Under the pieces are notes generated by a model. It was not told the origin of the DNA, did not search any database, and was given only the letters and a program-made list of their open reading frames with translations. From Actinomycetota bacterium (lineage in GTDB: Bacteria; Actinomycetota; Nitriliruptoria; Nitriliruptorales; JAHWKO01), in NCBI GenBank assembly GCA_019347675.1, contig JAHWKW010000002.1, forward strand, positions 1 to 64,000: a stretch of 64,000 nucleotides of DNA, in the 5' to 3' direction. The first letter of the stretch is position 1. Each line of letters begins with the position of its first letter. Of this stretch, positions 8,533 through 18,656 are shown piece after piece. Both the position numbers and the translations under genes were made by a program.

Positions 8533-8608
8533 GGTGCGACGCTCCTGATGGGGCTTCCAAGAGTTCCGCGGGGGGCGACGCCTCCTCGCGCGGCGGGAGA
8601 CTACCACC

Positions 8609-9934
8609 TCAACCAACCGTCTCGAGCCGGCGGAGCCAGTACACAGCCACGCCACCGTCGGAGGTGACCACCGGTCTGGCCCGCCAGTTGTCGAGGACAC
8701 GGGCGTCCACGGCGCCGGGTCGCGTGCCGTCCGGGGGGGTGGCGATGGGTGTGGGCTCGGCGGGGCGGAAACCGCGTAGCACCGCAGGATGGAACTCCTG
8801 CCCGTCCGCAAAGGATGCGCGGGACGCGACCGGCGGCGGGGGCGGATCCGGCTGGTTGCGACGGAAGACAGCCAGGGCGGTCGCCTCGGTGGCGACCTCG
8901 CTGGCGGGCTGGCTCCGCCACGCCCACAGCACCGCCAGAGCATCCCCGGCCGCCGACTGTCCCGCCACCGCTGCGGGAAGCCACCCGGCCATGAGGGTCG
9001 CCACCGCCAGCACCGCCGCCACCGCGCTGCCCTCGAGCACGGCGCGGAGCGGCGTGGCAGGCCGAGCGTCGGCCAGGAGACGCTCGACACGTGTGACGAC
9101 CGCCGCCGGCGCAGCGAACGCGGCGCACGCCACCACCGGCTGCTGGCTGTCGATCACCTTCAGCAACCCGCTTGCGAGGGCACCCGGTCGGGCGGTCGCC
9201 GCCACGGCGAGGTGGTCGGCGGCGAGCTCGCGCTCGTCCCGGAGCCGTCGGGCCACCCACTTCCCACCGGGCACGAAGAAGAAGACGTCACGCGTCAGCC
9301 CGACCAGGAGGCCGATGAGGTTGTCGCGATGACGGATGTGGGACAACTCATGGGCCAGCAGGCCCTCCAGTTCCTCGTCGTCGAGGCTGCGCAGCAGCCC
9401 GGCGTCGACCACGACGGTTGGGTGGCGGATGCCGACCACCACGGCGCTCCCGGGGCAGCCGTCCACGATCGAGACTGCAGGGACCGGCAACCGCAACTTC
9501 GCGGCCACACAGGCCAGGATGCGGACCACCCTCACGTCACGGCGCGTCCCGCCCGAACCGGCCAGCTGGTGCATGCGGCGCATGGCCACGATCCGGCGGA
9601 TCACCCGCAGCGCCACCACCGCCAACCAAACGGCGGCCAGCGGCCACCCGACCGGCGCCACGCGCAGGTACCCGTCGCTGACCCGCAGCGGGAGCGCCCC
9701 GTCCGCGTCCGTTGCGGTCATCACGGTGGGAAGCAGCAGATCACCCCAGGAGGTGAGCACCGCGACCAGCAACGCGGCGGCCGGGATCAGGACGGCAGCG
9801 GAACGCACCCGCGGCACCCGCAGGCCGCTGCGCAGCAGCAGCGCGATCGCCGCGACGGCGACGAGCGACGCCACGGTCGCGCGGACGGCGACCGACTCGG
9901 TCGGCAGGCTGATCAGAACGGCGACGTCAGACAC
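8609..9934 (-). CDS. BlaR1/M56-family membrane metalloprotease
   Basis: A membrane zinc protease of family M56, the sensor-protease partner of BlaI-type repressors. Three or four hydrophobic segments occupy the first 130 residues. The zinc site HELSH lies near residue 197, and RDERELAADH follows about 45 residues later as the third-ligand region. A last hydrophobic segment lies near residue 310. Compared with BlaR1 of staphylococci it lacks a penicillin-binding sensor domain. The GTG at 9934, 7 bases after the blaI stop, is the likelier start; an ATG at 9976 would overlap blaI and has no ribosome-binding site. It forms an operon with blaI. Confidence 0.85.
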   Translation of the reverse strand: MSDVAVLISLPTESVAVRATVASLVAVAAIALLLRSGLRVPRVRSAAVLIPAAALLVAVLTSWGDLLLPTVMTATDADGALPLRVSDGYLRVAPVGWPLAAVWLAVVALRVIRRIVAMRRMHQLAGSGGTRRDVRVVRILACVAAKLRLPVPAVSIVDGCPGSAVVVGIRHPTVVVDAGLLRSLDDEELEGLLAHELSHIRHRDNLIGLLVGLTRDVFFFVPGGKWVARRLRDERELAADHLAVAATARPGALASGLLKVIDSQQPVVACAAFAAPAAVVTRVERLLADARPATPLRAVLEGSAVAAVLAVATLMAGWLPAAVAGQSAAGDALAVLWAWRSQPASEVATEATALAVFRRNQPDPPPPPVASRASFADGQEFHPAVLRGFRPAEPTPIATPPDGTRPGAVDARVLDNWRARPVVTSDGGVAVYWLRRLETVG

Positions 9935-9941
9935 GTCGCCC

Positions 9942-10343
9942 TCAGCGTTCCTCGATCCGGCGGCGCGCGACCGCATCGCGCATCCGGGTCAGCGTCGCCT
10001 CATCCACCTCCCCGACCACCTCGGCGAGGTACGACGTCGCTGGCTCCGGATAACGGTCCACCAGCCATCCCAGCACGCTGGCGACGGTCGCCCGGGCGTA
10101 GTCCTCATGACTGACCGCCGGGCGGTAGCGGTGAGCAAGCCCTTCGGTATCGCGGCGCAGCATCCCCTTGCTGGCCAGGCGGCTCATCGTCGTCATCACG
10201 GTGGTGTACGCGATCTTCCGCCGCGCCGACAGGTGGTCGTGCACGTCCCGGACCGTCGCGTCGTCCAGCTCCCAGACGACGTCCATGACGTCCTGTTCGA
10301 GCGGCCCGAGCAACTGCTCCAGGGGCTCACTGCGCCGACCCAT
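9942..10343 (-). CDS. BlaI/MecI/CopY-family transcriptional repressor
   Basis: A 133-residue winged-helix repressor. MGRRSEPLEQLLGPLEQDVMDVVW begins the first helix, and the recognition helix region reads KIAYTTVMTTMSRLASKGML, typical of BlaI. Such proteins bind as dimers to operators upstream of their own operon and are inactivated through the partner M56 protease encoded next. The chosen ATG at 10343 gives the usual family N-terminus; the frame remains open further upstream but without homology. No beta-lactamase gene is nearby, so the regulon is unknown; envelope stress or copper are other known themes of the family. Confidence 0.88.
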   Translation of the reverse strand: MGRRSEPLEQLLGPLEQDVMDVVWELDDATVRDVHDHLSARRKIAYTTVMTTMSRLASKGMLRRDTEGLAHRYRPAVSHEDYARATVASVLGWLVDRYPEPATSYLAEVVGEVDEATLTRMRDAVARRRIEER

Positions 10344-10433
10344 GGGCCACCACCTCACCGTCCGCACCCGACAGCGTCCGCTGCCGGCGCGATGCACGTC
10401 GCGTGTCAGGTCACTATACCGACAGTCACCCCT

Positions 10434-11204
10434 TCAACGGCGGTGGCGGACGATCGCGGCGAAGTCGTCCGAGGACAGGCTCGCCGACCCCACCAGCGCC
10501 CCGTCCATGTCCGGACTGGCCATCAGGTCGCGGACGTTCCCCGGCTTGACGCTCCCGCCGTACTGGATGCGCAGGTCGTCTGCCACATCGGAGCCGTACA
10601 TGTCCGCCATCGTCTCGCGGACCGCCAGGCACATGTCCTGCGCGTCCTCGGGTGAGGCGGTCCGGCCGGTGCCGATCGCCCACACCGGCTCGTACGCCAC
10701 GACCAGCGCCTCGGGATCATCGATCTCGACGCCGTCGAGGCTGCCCTGCAGCTGGCTCACGACCACCTCACGCTCGCGCCCGGCGTCGCGCTGCTCCTCG
10801 GTCTCGCCGACGCACACGATCGGGCGCATGCCGTGGCGCTGCACCGCCTTGGCCTTGCGGTTCACATCCTCGTCGGTCTCGCCGAAGACGTGGCGCCGCT
10901 CCGAGTGACCGACGACGACGTAGCGCACGTCGAGCCGGGCGAGCATCGGGGGCGACACCTCGCCGGTGTAGGCGCCCTCCTCCTCCCAGAAGCAGTTCTG
11001 GGCGCCAAGCTGGATCGGGAGGTGGTCGGCGTCGATCAGGGTCTGGATCGAGCGCAGCGCCGTGAACGGGGGGCACACGACCACGTCCTGATCCTGGTAG
11101 TCCTTCTCGTCGAGGTGGTAGGCGAGCTTCTGCACCAGCTGGATCGCTTCGAGTTGGTCTTTGTACATCTTCCAGTTACCGGCCATGATCGGGCGTCGGG
11201 CCAT
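10434..11204 (-). CDS. tpiA: Triosephosphate isomerase
   Basis: Interconverts dihydroxyacetone phosphate and glyceraldehyde 3-phosphate in glycolysis and gluconeogenesis. A complete 256-residue TIM barrel: substrate Lys12 in AGNWKM, electrophile His100 in VVGHSERR and catalytic base Glu172 in AYEPVWAIGTG. The ATG at 11204 is supported by GGAAGG 7 bases upstream. It is separated from pgk and gap by the inserted opp operon, whereas the usual actinobacterial order has the three genes side by side. Confidence 0.97.
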   Translation of the reverse strand: MARRPIMAGNWKMYKDQLEAIQLVQKLAYHLDEKDYQDQDVVVCPPFTALRSIQTLIDADHLPIQLGAQNCFWEEEGAYTGEVSPPMLARLDVRYVVVGHSERRHVFGETDEDVNRKAKAVQRHGMRPIVCVGETEEQRDAGREREVVVSQLQGSLDGVEIDDPEALVVAYEPVWAIGTGRTASPEDAQDMCLAVRETMADMYGSDVADDLRIQYGGSVKPGNVRDLMASPDMDGALVGSASLSSDDFAAIVRHRR

Positions 11205-11262
11205 ACGCTCGCCTTCCCTGCGTTCCCCGCGCAGCGCAACATCGCTGCGCACAGTTCCGAGG

Positions 11263-12351
11263 CTAGTTGCCGATCGTGTCGTGCTCCGGTCCCGTCCGTC
11301 GGTGTTCACCCGACGAGTCACTGATCTCGGCGAAGTGGCACCGGCTGGGATGCCCGTGACCGAACCGGTCGATCAGGTCCGGTTCGTCCTCGGCGCAGAT
11401 GGCCTCTGCCTTCCAGCACCGGGTCCGAAACGAGCAGCCCGACGGCAGGTCCGATGGGCTGGGCAGGTCACCATCCAACAGGATGCGCTCCCGGCGGTCG
11501 CGGTCGGCCGGATCCGGGATCGGAACCGCCGACAGCAGTGCCTGCGTGTACGGGTGGGTGGGGCGCTCGTAGATGTCACGCTCGTCCCCGAACTCGACGA
11601 TCCTGCCCAGGTACATCACCGCGACCCGGTCGCAGATGTGGCGCACCACGGACAGGTCGTGGGCGATGAAGATGTAGGCCAGACCGAACTCGTCCTGCAG
11701 ATCGTCCAGCAGGTTGATCACCTGGGCCTGCACGGACACGTCGAGGGCAGAGACGGGCTCGTCGCAGATGATTATGTCGGGGTTGAGGGCCAGCGCACGC
11801 GCGACGCCGATGCGCTGGCGTTGCCCGCCGGAGAACTGGTGCGGGTAGCGGTTGACGTCGCCGGGGTTGAGGCCCACACGTTCCAGCAGGTCCCTGGCAC
11901 GGGCGGCCTGCTGGCTCTTGGCGACGACGCCGCGGTGGATCTGCCAGGGCTCCGTCACGATGTTCCCGACCGTCATGCGGGGGTTCAGCGACGCGTACGG
12001 GTCCTGGAAGATGATCTGGACGCGGCGCCGCAGTGCCCGCAGCTCGCGCTTGTCCATCGCGAAGATGTCGCGGCCCCGGTAGTAGGCGTGCCCGTCGGTC
12101 GGCTCCTCCAGCCGCAGCAGCGTCCGCGCAACCGTCGTCTTCCCGCAGCCGGACTCCCCGACCAGCCCCAACGTCTCGCCCGGGCGTAGGTCGAAGCTGA
12201 CCCCGTTGACCGCCTTGACGTCGCCGACGCGGCGCTTGAACAGGACACCGCGCTCGACCGGGAACCACTTCACCAGGTGCTCGACCGCGAGCAGAGCCTG
12301 GTCGGAACGCCGCTCGCGGACCCCGGCAGACCCCCCGTGATCAACCGTCAC
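11263..12351 (-). CDS. oppF: Oligopeptide ABC transporter ATP-binding protein OppF
   Basis: One of the two ATPases driving peptide import. In about 362 residues it carries Walker [10 protein letters not shown], the signature [15 protein letters not shown], Walker [13 protein letters not shown] and the switch histidine IAHDL. The C-terminal oligopeptide/dipeptide extension has the cysteine-bearing [10 protein letters not shown] pattern that binds an iron-sulfur cluster in studied relatives. The GTG at 12351 overlaps the end of oppD by 11 bases. Last gene of the opp operon; 58 bases separate it from tpiA. Confidence 0.92.
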   Translation of the reverse strand: MTVDHGGSAGVRERRSDQALLAVEHLVKWFPVERGVLFKRRVGDVKAVNGVSFDLRPGETLGLVGESGCGKTTVARTLLRLEEPTDGHAYYRGRDIFAMDKRELRALRRRVQIIFQDPYASLNPRMTVGNIVTEPWQIHRGVVAKSQQAARARDLLERVGLNPGDVNRYPHQFSGGQRQRIGVARALALNPDIIICDEPVSALDVSVQAQVINLLDDLQDEFGLAYIFIAHDLSVVRHICDRVAVMYLGRIVEFGDERDIYERPTHPYTQALLSAVPIPDPADRDRRERILLDGDLPSPSDLPSGCSFRTRCWKAEAICAEDEPDLIDRFGHGHPSRCHFAEISDSSGEHRRTGPEHDTIGN

Positions 12352-13378
12352 CGTTGAGGATCTCCTCGTAGAAGTGACAGGCGCTCGCCCGGTCGCTGTC
12401 GACGTCGAACAGGGGTGGCCGGCGCTCCACGCACACGCCTTGCACGTACGGGCAGCGTGGGTGGAACTCGCACCCCGGCGGGATCCTGGCGAGGTTGGGA
12501 GGCTGACCCGGGATCGGGTCCAGCCGGCGGCCCTTGTGATCCGCACGCGGGATCGAGCGCATCAACCCGAGCGTGTAGGGGTGCGCCGGCCGTGCGTACA
12601 CGTCGTGGATGGGACCGCGTTCCATGGCCCGCCCCGTGTACATGACCACGACCTCGTCGGCGACCTCGGCGACCACTCCGAGGTCGTGGGTGATCAGGAT
12701 CATGCCCATGCCGGTCTGGTGCTGCAGATCGGCTAGGAGCTGCATGATCTGGGCCTGCACTGTCACGTCGAGGGCCGTGGTCGGCTCGTCGGCGATGAGG
12801 ATGTCCGGGTCGAGTGCCAGCGCCATCGCGATCATCACCCGCTGGCGCATGCCACCGGACAACTGGTGCGGGTAGTCGTCGAGCCGGCGGCGGGCGTTGG
12901 GAATGCGTACCCGGTCCATCAGCTCCGCGGCGCGGGCGCGGGCGTCCTGGCGGCGCATGCCCCGGTGGACGCGGAACATCTCCGCGATCTGGAACCCGAC
13001 CGTGAAGACGGGGTTGAGCGCCGCGAGGGCGTCCTGGAAGATCATCGCGACGCGCTGCCCGCGGACGCGGCGCATCTGCCGTTCCGGCAGGCGCAGCAGG
13101 TCCACGCCACGGTAGACGATCTGACCCCCGGTCACGTACCCGGGCGGCGAGTCGATGATGCCCATCACCGCGTGGGCGGAGACGGTCTTCCCGGATCCCG
13201 ACTCACCCAGGATCGCCAGCGTCTGACGCGGATCGAGGCTGTAGCTCAAGCCGTTGACCGCCTCGATGACGCCGTGGCGCGTGCGGAACTCGACGCAGAG
13301 GTCGCGCACTTCCAGCAGATGCTGGGCCGCACCCGGCCCGCTGTGGCCGAACGCCAGACCGTCGGTGGTCGTGGCCAT
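12341..13378 (-). CDS. oppD: Oligopeptide ABC transporter ATP-binding protein OppD
   Basis: A 345-residue ATPase subunit. Walker A is GESGSGKTV, the signature [15 protein letters not shown], Walker [13 protein letters not shown], and the switch loop ITHDLG. The C-terminal peptide-transporter extension contains [11 protein letters not shown]. It pairs with OppF to power the OppB/OppC channel on the cytoplasmic side. Its ATG overlaps the oppC stop codon (ATGA), implying coupled translation. Confidence 0.93.
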   Translation of the reverse strand: MATTTDGLAFGHSGPGAAQHLLEVRDLCVEFRTRHGVIEAVNGLSYSLDPRQTLAILGESGSGKTVSAHAVMGIIDSPPGYVTGGQIVYRGVDLLRLPERQMRRVRGQRVAMIFQDALAALNPVFTVGFQIAEMFRVHRGMRRQDARARAAELMDRVRIPNARRRLDDYPHQLSGGMRQRVMIAMALALDPDILIADEPTTALDVTVQAQIMQLLADLQHQTGMGMILITHDLGVVAEVADEVVVMYTGRAMERGPIHDVYARPAHPYTLGLMRSIPRADHKGRRLDPIPGQPPNLARIPPGCEFHPRCPYVQGVCVERRPPLFDVDSDRASACHFYEEILNGDG

Positions 13379-14472
13379 CAGCGTAGCCTCGGGTCGAGGG
13401 CATCGCGGATCGCATCGCCCATCAGCACGAAGCTGAACACGGTGATGCTGAGTAGCAGTCCCGGGAACAGCACCAGATGCGGCGCGGCCAAGACACGGTA
13501 CTGCGCCGAGTGGATCATCAGCCCCCACGAGATCGCGGGCAGCTTCAGCCCGACCCCGAGGAAGGACAGGGTCGCCTCGGCAGCGATGATCAAGCCGACG
13601 CTGAGGGTGGCGTAGACCACCACCGGCGCGACCGCGTTGGGGAGGATGTGCCACACGATGATCCGGAGATCGCTGGCTCCCAGGGCGCGTGCCGCATCGA
13701 CGTAGTCCGCCTCCTTCTTCTCCACCACCGACGAGCGCATCAGCCGCAGCATGGTCGGCCAACCGAGGATCGTCAGCACGAACGCCACCACACCGAGCCC
13801 GCGGGCGCCGGTCACCCGGTCGATCGCCCCGAACAGACGCGCGAGTGTCTCGGCGACCACGTGTCCGTCGGGGCTGCGCAGCGCGGTGATGGCCACGAGG
13901 CCGCCCAGGATGACGGGGACGGCCAGCCAGACGTCGGTGATGCGCGCGACGATCGCGTCCAGCACGCCGCCGTAGTACCCGGCCAGCGACCCGAACACCA
14001 CCGCGATCGCCGCGGCCACCCCCACCACCGAGACCCCGATCACCATCGAGACCCTTGCCCCGTACACCGTCCGGGTGTAGTAGTCGCAGCCTTGCAGATC
14101 GAAGCCGAACCAGTGCTGGGCGCTGGGCCGCTGCAGCGAGTCCACGAGGCTGCACGAGCGCGGATCGGGGTTGCCCGGGTAGAAGGTCGTGAACAGCTGC
14201 GGGAACGCCGCCATCACCGTCAAGACCGCGATCAGCCCGGCGGCGACCACGAAAAGCCGGTCGCGCCGGAGCTCCGCCCAGGCGTCGCCCCACAGGCTCG
14301 CGCCCCCGGCCGCGCCGCGGGCCCGGTCAGTGGCTGTCCGCGCCGCCGCGGCCTCCACCCCCTCGGAGAAGGCGTCACCGACCAGGACCTGCCCTCCGGC
14401 CGGGATCCCGGCGTCGCGCCGCTGCGCCGGTCGGCGCGCGTGCGCGGGGCTGCGGACGGGGCCGTCAGCCAT
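13378..14472 (-). CDS. oppC: Oligopeptide ABC transporter permease OppC
   Basis: A 364-residue permease. About 65 hydrophilic N-terminal residues precede the first membrane helix (VVAAGLIAVLTVMAAFPQLF). An outside loop holds two cysteines (PRSCS, LQGCD), then GARVSMVIGVSVVG starts the permease core with about five more helices. The EAA-type coupling motif is in ADYVDAARALGASDLRII. The ATG at 14472 sits in the second copy of a 19-base tandem repeat; the ATG of the first copy meets a stop after eight codons. Acts with OppB. Confidence 0.9.
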   Translation of the reverse strand: MADGPVRSPAHARRPAQRRDAGIPAGGQVLVGDAFSEGVEAAAARTATDRARGAAGGASLWGDAWAELRRDRLFVVAAGLIAVLTVMAAFPQLFTTFYPGNPDPRSCSLVDSLQRPSAQHWFGFDLQGCDYYTRTVYGARVSMVIGVSVVGVAAAIAVVFGSLAGYYGGVLDAIVARITDVWLAVPVILGGLVAITALRSPDGHVVAETLARLFGAIDRVTGARGLGVVAFVLTILGWPTMLRLMRSSVVEKKEADYVDAARALGASDLRIIVWHILPNAVAPVVVYATLSVGLIIAAEATLSFLGVGLKLPAISWGLMIHSAQYRVLAAPHLVLFPGLLLSITVFSFVLMGDAIRDALDPRLR

Positions 14473-14491
14473 GGACGGGGCCGTCAGCCAT
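14454..14491. repeat. Perfect 19-bp tandem duplication at the oppB/oppC junction
   Basis: The 19 bases at 14454-14472 are repeated exactly at 14473-14491. On the minus strand each copy starts with ATGGCTGACGG. The upstream copy contains the oppB stop codon and the downstream copy is the oppC start, so the duplication creates an out-of-frame decoy ATG 19 bases before the true start. Confidence 0.95.
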
Positions 14492-15440
14492 ACCGGATCC
14501 GCGGGTCGAGGATGGCGTAGACCACGTCCACCACCAGGTTGGCGACCATGAACACCACGACGAGGAAGGTCACGATCCCCACCACCACGAACCCTTCCTG
14601 GCGCAACACGGCCTCGAACACCGCCCGCCCGAGCCCGGGGATGTTGAAGACCGTCTCGGTGACGACGGCGCCACCGAGGAGGAACCCGAGGTCGACGCCG
14701 AGGAAGGTGACGACCGGGATCAGGGCGTTGCGCAGCGTGTGCAGGCCCACGACCCGCTGGCGCGTCAGGCCCTTGGCGATCGCCGTGCGCACGTAGTTGG
14801 CGCGGACGTTGTCGGCCAGGCTGGTGCGCAGCAGTCGGGCGATGAACGCCAGCGAAACCGAGCCGAGCACCATCGAGGGGAGCACGTAACTGATCCATCC
14901 CTGGCGGAGCCCCGCCACGGGGAAGATCCCGAACTTCACGCCGAGGAGCAGCTGTGTCAGGAAGCCGAGCACGAACATGGGGATGGAGATCACCGCCGTG
15001 GTCGCGACCAGCACGAGGTTGTCGAGGAAGCCGCTGCGGCGCAGCCCCGCCAGCACCCCCGCCACCATCCCCAGGATCGTCTCGAAGCCCAACGCCCCCA
15101 GGGCCAGACGAGCGGTGACCGGCAGCCGCTCACGGAAATGAGCGGACACCGGCCGTCCGCGGAAATCCTGTCCGAAGTCGCCCTGGAGGATGCCGCTGAA
15201 TCCGCGTTCGTCGTCCTGCCGCATCACCCCGATGTACTTCGCGTACTGACGCATCAAGGGATCGTCGAGGTTGTACCGGTCGGTGAGCTGCTGGCGGGCG
15301 GTCGGCGGCATCGGTCGCTCACCGGACAGTCCCCGGATCGGATCGCCGGGCATCACGAACACGAACGCGAAGAGCAGGAAGGTCGCCCCGAAGAACACCG
15401 GGATGAACTGAAGAACCCGGCGGACGAGGTAGCGACCCAC
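14484..15440 (-). CDS. oppB: Oligopeptide ABC transporter permease OppB
   Basis: A 318-residue inner-membrane permease. The N-terminus VGRYLVRRVLQFIPVFFGAT is the classic first helix of OppB/DppB, followed by MPGDPIRGL and five further hydrophobic helices. The coupling (EAA) region reads NYVRTAIAKGLTRQRVVGLH. The GTG at 15440 follows AGGAGG by 4 bases. It heads the permease part of the operon, 119 bases downstream of the binding-protein gene. Confidence 0.92.
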   Translation of the reverse strand: MGRYLVRRVLQFIPVFFGATFLLFAFVFVMPGDPIRGLSGERPMPPTARQQLTDRYNLDDPLMRQYAKYIGVMRQDDERGFSGILQGDFGQDFRGRPVSAHFRERLPVTARLALGALGFETILGMVAGVLAGLRRSGFLDNLVLVATTAVISIPMFVLGFLTQLLLGVKFGIFPVAGLRQGWISYVLPSMVLGSVSLAFIARLLRTSLADNVRANYVRTAIAKGLTRQRVVGLHTLRNALIPVVTFLGVDLGFLLGGAVVTETVFNIPGLGRAVFEAVLRQEGFVVVGIVTFLVVVFMVANLVVDVVYAILDPRIRYG

Positions 15441-15559
15441 GCATCCTCCTGCAGCGGGATCCGGCGCGCCGGTCCCCGCATGCCCCACGGGGCTGCGGGG
15501 CGGGGACCATACCAGCGGCGGGCTGCGACCGACACCACCGTGGGGGGCAGCTCACACGC

Positions 15560-17260
15560 TCACCGCGAGGTGCTGACATCCGTGTAGTTGATGTTCCCGA
15601 ACGCGTTGACGTAGAGGTCTTGGACTCCCTCCGCCCACGCGAAGAAGTTGGTGTTGAAGAACACGGGGGCCAGGGGCGTGTCCTCGCAGGCGATGCGCTG
15701 CGCTTCCTGGTAGACGGGGATCGCCTCGTCGAGGTCGGTGACGGCCAGGGCCTCATCCAGTTTGCGCTCGAACTCCTCGCTGTCGTAGAAGGTCGAGTTC
15801 GCACCGACCGGTGGGACGAAGTCGAGGTCGAGGACCAGCTGCAGGTAGTTCTGCGGGTGCGGATAGTCCATCTGCCATCCCAACCGGAACGGCCCGGTGA
15901 CCTCCCGGTTGTCGAGCTTCCCCAGGTACTCGGACCACACGGCCAGCTGCTCGAAGTCGATCTCCTGGATCCCGAGCGTGTCGCGCCACATGTTCGTGAC
16001 CGCCTCGACCCAGGGCTCGTGCCCCGCGCCGGCGTTCACCCACACAACCAGCGGCGAGGGGATGGCGTCCACGCCTCCGGCAGCCTCGAAGCGCCGCTTG
16101 GCCTCTTCGGGGTCGTGCGCCCAGTTCTCGCAGACATGCTCCTGGTAGCCGGGGATCACTGGCGTCACCAGCGCGTTCGCCGCTTGACGCGACCCGTCGA
16201 AGATCCTCTCGGTGATCGCCTCACGGTCGATCGCCATGGACAGGGCGGCGCGCAGGTCGGCGTTCTGCAGGAAATCGACGTAGGAGGGGAAGCCGATGTA
16301 GTTGACCCCGGATCCGGGAGACTCCCCGACGCGGTCGGGGATCTGCTGCTCCACCTCGCGAACCCGCTCGGGGGGGAGCTCGTCGACGACGTCCAGGTTG
16401 CCCGCCAGTAGGTCGTTCACCGCGGTGTTGATGTCGTCGTAGATGCGGAACTCGATCCCGTCCAGCAGGGGCTGGTCGTCGCCGGCGTAGTCGGCGAACC
16501 GTTCCACGCGGATGGACCGGTTGTGCTGCCACGGTTCGGCCATCCGGAACGGGCCGTTGCCGACCGGCTTCTCACGGAACGCTTGCGGGTCGGCGTAGAA
16601 CGACGTGGGCAGCGGGGCGTAGGCCACGTACCCCAAACGTGTCGGGAAGAACGTCTCGGGCTGAGTCAGCGACACCCGGAAGGTCAGGTCGTCCACGACC
16701 TCCAGTCCAGCCAACTCCTGGGCCGTCGGCGGCTGGTTCTCACAGTCGGGGACCTGCTCCGCTTCGCCGTCCTCGGACGTCGTGCGCACCGTGCCGCACT
16801 GGACGGCGTCGAACCCTTCGATTCTGGCGAAGAAGCCCGAGTTCTGCATGGCGTTGGGACCGTAGGCGCCGTAGTTCCACGCCCGGACGAACGACTCGGC
16901 AGTCACATCGGTCCCGTCGTGGAACGTCCATCCGTCCCGGATCCGGATGGTGTAGGTCCGCCCCCCGTCTTCGGTGTCGATGGACTCCGCCACCTGGTTG
17001 ATCGGTTCCGACGTGCGGTTGTGGTACTCCACCAGCGTGGCGTAGAGCGCGTCCAGGACCGCGATTCCTTCTGACTCGTTGCTGTTCAGCGTGCGGAGGT
17101 CTTCCGGTTCCTTGATGAAGGTCGAGATGCTCCCCCCTGCCGCCCCGGGTGTCCCGCCTGGCGCTGGCTCGTTCCCCTGGCGGTCGCAGGCCGAGGCGGC
17201 CATCGTCAACGCGGCCGCCGCCGCGACCATCCGGGCCAGGTTGGGCCGGGATCGTCTCAC
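15560..17260 (-). CDS. oppA: Oligopeptide ABC transporter substrate-binding lipoprotein OppA
   Basis: A 566-residue family 5 solute-binding lipoprotein. The signal peptide ends in the lipobox ASAC near residue 24, and the mature protein begins with a flexible Gly/Pro-rich linker. WTFHDGTDVTAESFVRAW and GNGPFRMAEPW are family signatures. It delivers peptides to OppBC. GTG 17260 is supported by AGGAGG 6 bases upstream. First gene of the opp operon, with a likely promoter in the 190 bases before it (TACGGT on the minus strand near 17370). Confidence 0.92.
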   Translation of the reverse strand: MRRSRPNLARMVAAAAALTMAASACDRQGNEPAPGGTPGAAGGSISTFIKEPEDLRTLNSNESEGIAVLDALYATLVEYHNRTSEPINQVAESIDTEDGGRTYTIRIRDGWTFHDGTDVTAESFVRAWNYGAYGPNAMQNSGFFARIEGFDAVQCGTVRTTSEDGEAEQVPDCENQPPTAQELAGLEVVDDLTFRVSLTQPETFFPTRLGYVAYAPLPTSFYADPQAFREKPVGNGPFRMAEPWQHNRSIRVERFADYAGDDQPLLDGIEFRIYDDINTAVNDLLAGNLDVVDELPPERVREVEQQIPDRVGESPGSGVNYIGFPSYVDFLQNADLRAALSMAIDREAITERIFDGSRQAANALVTPVIPGYQEHVCENWAHDPEEAKRRFEAAGGVDAIPSPLVVWVNAGAGHEPWVEAVTNMWRDTLGIQEIDFEQLAVWSEYLGKLDNREVTGPFRLGWQMDYPHPQNYLQLVLDLDFVPPVGANSTFYDSEEFERKLDEALAVTDLDEAIPVYQEAQRIACEDTPLAPVFFNTNFFAWAEGVQDLYVNAFGNINYTDVSTSR

Positions 17261-17450
17261 GAGTTCCTCCTGAGCAACGTGTCGTGGAGCGCGCCCGTCG
17301 GCGCCGTGCCCCCGACCCGTGAACCGCCCGCACTCCTCGAGTGACCAGCGCCTGCGACACCGGTCGGACCGTAACACGGAGAGGATGTGGGTTCGCTTCC
17401 AGACGCAGCGTGATCGGCTGCGCGCGGGGAGTGCCCGCGCCGGGGTGGGA

Positions 17451-18656
17451 TCAGCCGCGGGAGGCCGCGTCGCGGAGTGCCGCGACCCCGGGGAGCTCAG
17501 CGCCTTCCACGAGCTGCAGCGCCGCGCCGCCGCCGGTGGAGACGTGGTCGACGCGTTCGTCCAGGCCGAGCTCGCGCACCGCTGCGGCGCTGTCGCCGCC
17601 ACCGACCACGGTGTACCCGTCGGCGTCGGCCATCGCCTCGGCGACCGTCCGCGTCCCCGCGGCGAAGCGTTCCCACTCGAACACGCCCATCGGCCCGTTC
17701 CAGAACGCCGCGCCGGCGCCGGCGATCGCCTCGGCGTAGCTTTCGGCGGTGCGTGGGCCGATGTCCAAGCCGAGCTGGTCGGCCGGGATGTCCTTGGCGT
17801 CGACCGTGGTTGCTTCTGCGTCCTCGGCGAACTCGGGGGCCACCACCACGTCGACGGGCAGGTGCACATCCACGCCGCGGTCCCGCGCCTCGCCGACCAG
17901 CTCCCGCACGGTGTCGACCTGGTCGTCCTCGACCCGTGACGCCCCGGTGTCCGTGCCCTCCGCGCGCAGGAACGTGAAGCACATCGCCCCGCCGACCGCG
18001 AGTGCATCCACCCGTTCCAGGAGGTTGCGCAGCACGCCGAGTTTGTCTGAGACCTTGGCGCCGCCGAGAACGGCCACGTACGGCCGGGGCGGATCCTCGA
18101 GTAGCCGGCCGAGCATCTCCAGCTCCCGGATCAGCAACCGCCCCGCGTAGGCGGGCAGAACGTCGGCGACGCCGACCACGGAGGCGTGCGCGCGGTGCGC
18201 CGCACCGAACGCGTCGCTGACGTAGACGTCGCCGAACCACGACAGCGCGGTGACGAACCGCTCTTCGTTGCCCCTCTCACCGGGGTCGAAGCGCAGGTTC
18301 TCGAGGAGCGCGATCTCGCCCGGGGCCAGCGCCCCGGTCGTGTCGCGGGCGCGGTCCCCGACGACGTCCCCCGAGAAGTGGACCTCCTGCCCGATCACCT
18401 CACCGAGCCGCTCTGCGACAGGCCGGAGCGAGAGAGCATCGTCGGGTTCGCCTCCGGGGCGGCCCAGGTGCGAGCACAGCGTCACCTTCGCTCCGGCGTC
18501 GAGGAGATCGCGGAGCGTGGGGACCGCCGCGTGGATGCGCAGGTCATCGGCGATCGTGCCGTCTTCGAGCGGCACGTTCAGGTCGGCGCGGACCAGTACC
18601 CGCCGCCCGGAGGCGTCCAGGTCGTCGAGCGTGGCGATGCCGTCAAGAACGCCCAC
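17451..18656 (-). CDS. pgk: Phosphoglycerate kinase
   Basis: Transfers phosphate from 1,3-bisphosphoglycerate to ADP in glycolysis, and the reverse in gluconeogenesis. The 401-residue monomer shows RVLVRADLNVPL at the N-terminus, SHLGRPGG, LLENLRF, AVLGGAKVSDK, WNGPMGVFEW and the C-terminal TVVGGGDSAAAV nucleotide loop. Its GTG start follows the gap stop codon with no gap (TAGGTG), so the two are translationally linked. All motifs are intact. Confidence 0.97.
   Translation of the reverse strand: MGVLDGIATLDDLDASGRRVLVRADLNVPLEDGTIADDLRIHAAVPTLRDLLDAGAKVTLCSHLGRPGGEPDDALSLRPVAERLGEVIGQEVHFSGDVVGDRARDTTGALAPGEIALLENLRFDPGERGNEERFVTALSWFGDVYVSDAFGAAHRAHASVVGVADVLPAYAGRLLIRELEMLGRLLEDPPRPYVAVLGGAKVSDKLGVLRNLLERVDALAVGGAMCFTFLRAEGTDTGASRVEDDQVDTVRELVGEARDRGVDVHLPVDVVVAPEFAEDAEATTVDAKDIPADQLGLDIGPRTAESYAEAIAGAGAAFWNGPMGVFEWERFAAGTRTVAEAMADADGYTVVGGGDSAAAVRELGLDERVDHVSTGGGAALQLVEGAELPGVAALRDAASRG

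Noticed and set aside
8789-10655. Long plus-strand open frames (over 430 codons) opposite the M56 protease and blaI
   Set aside because: The protein sequences are low-complexity Arg/Ser/Pro/His-rich shadows with no ribosome-binding site or known motif.
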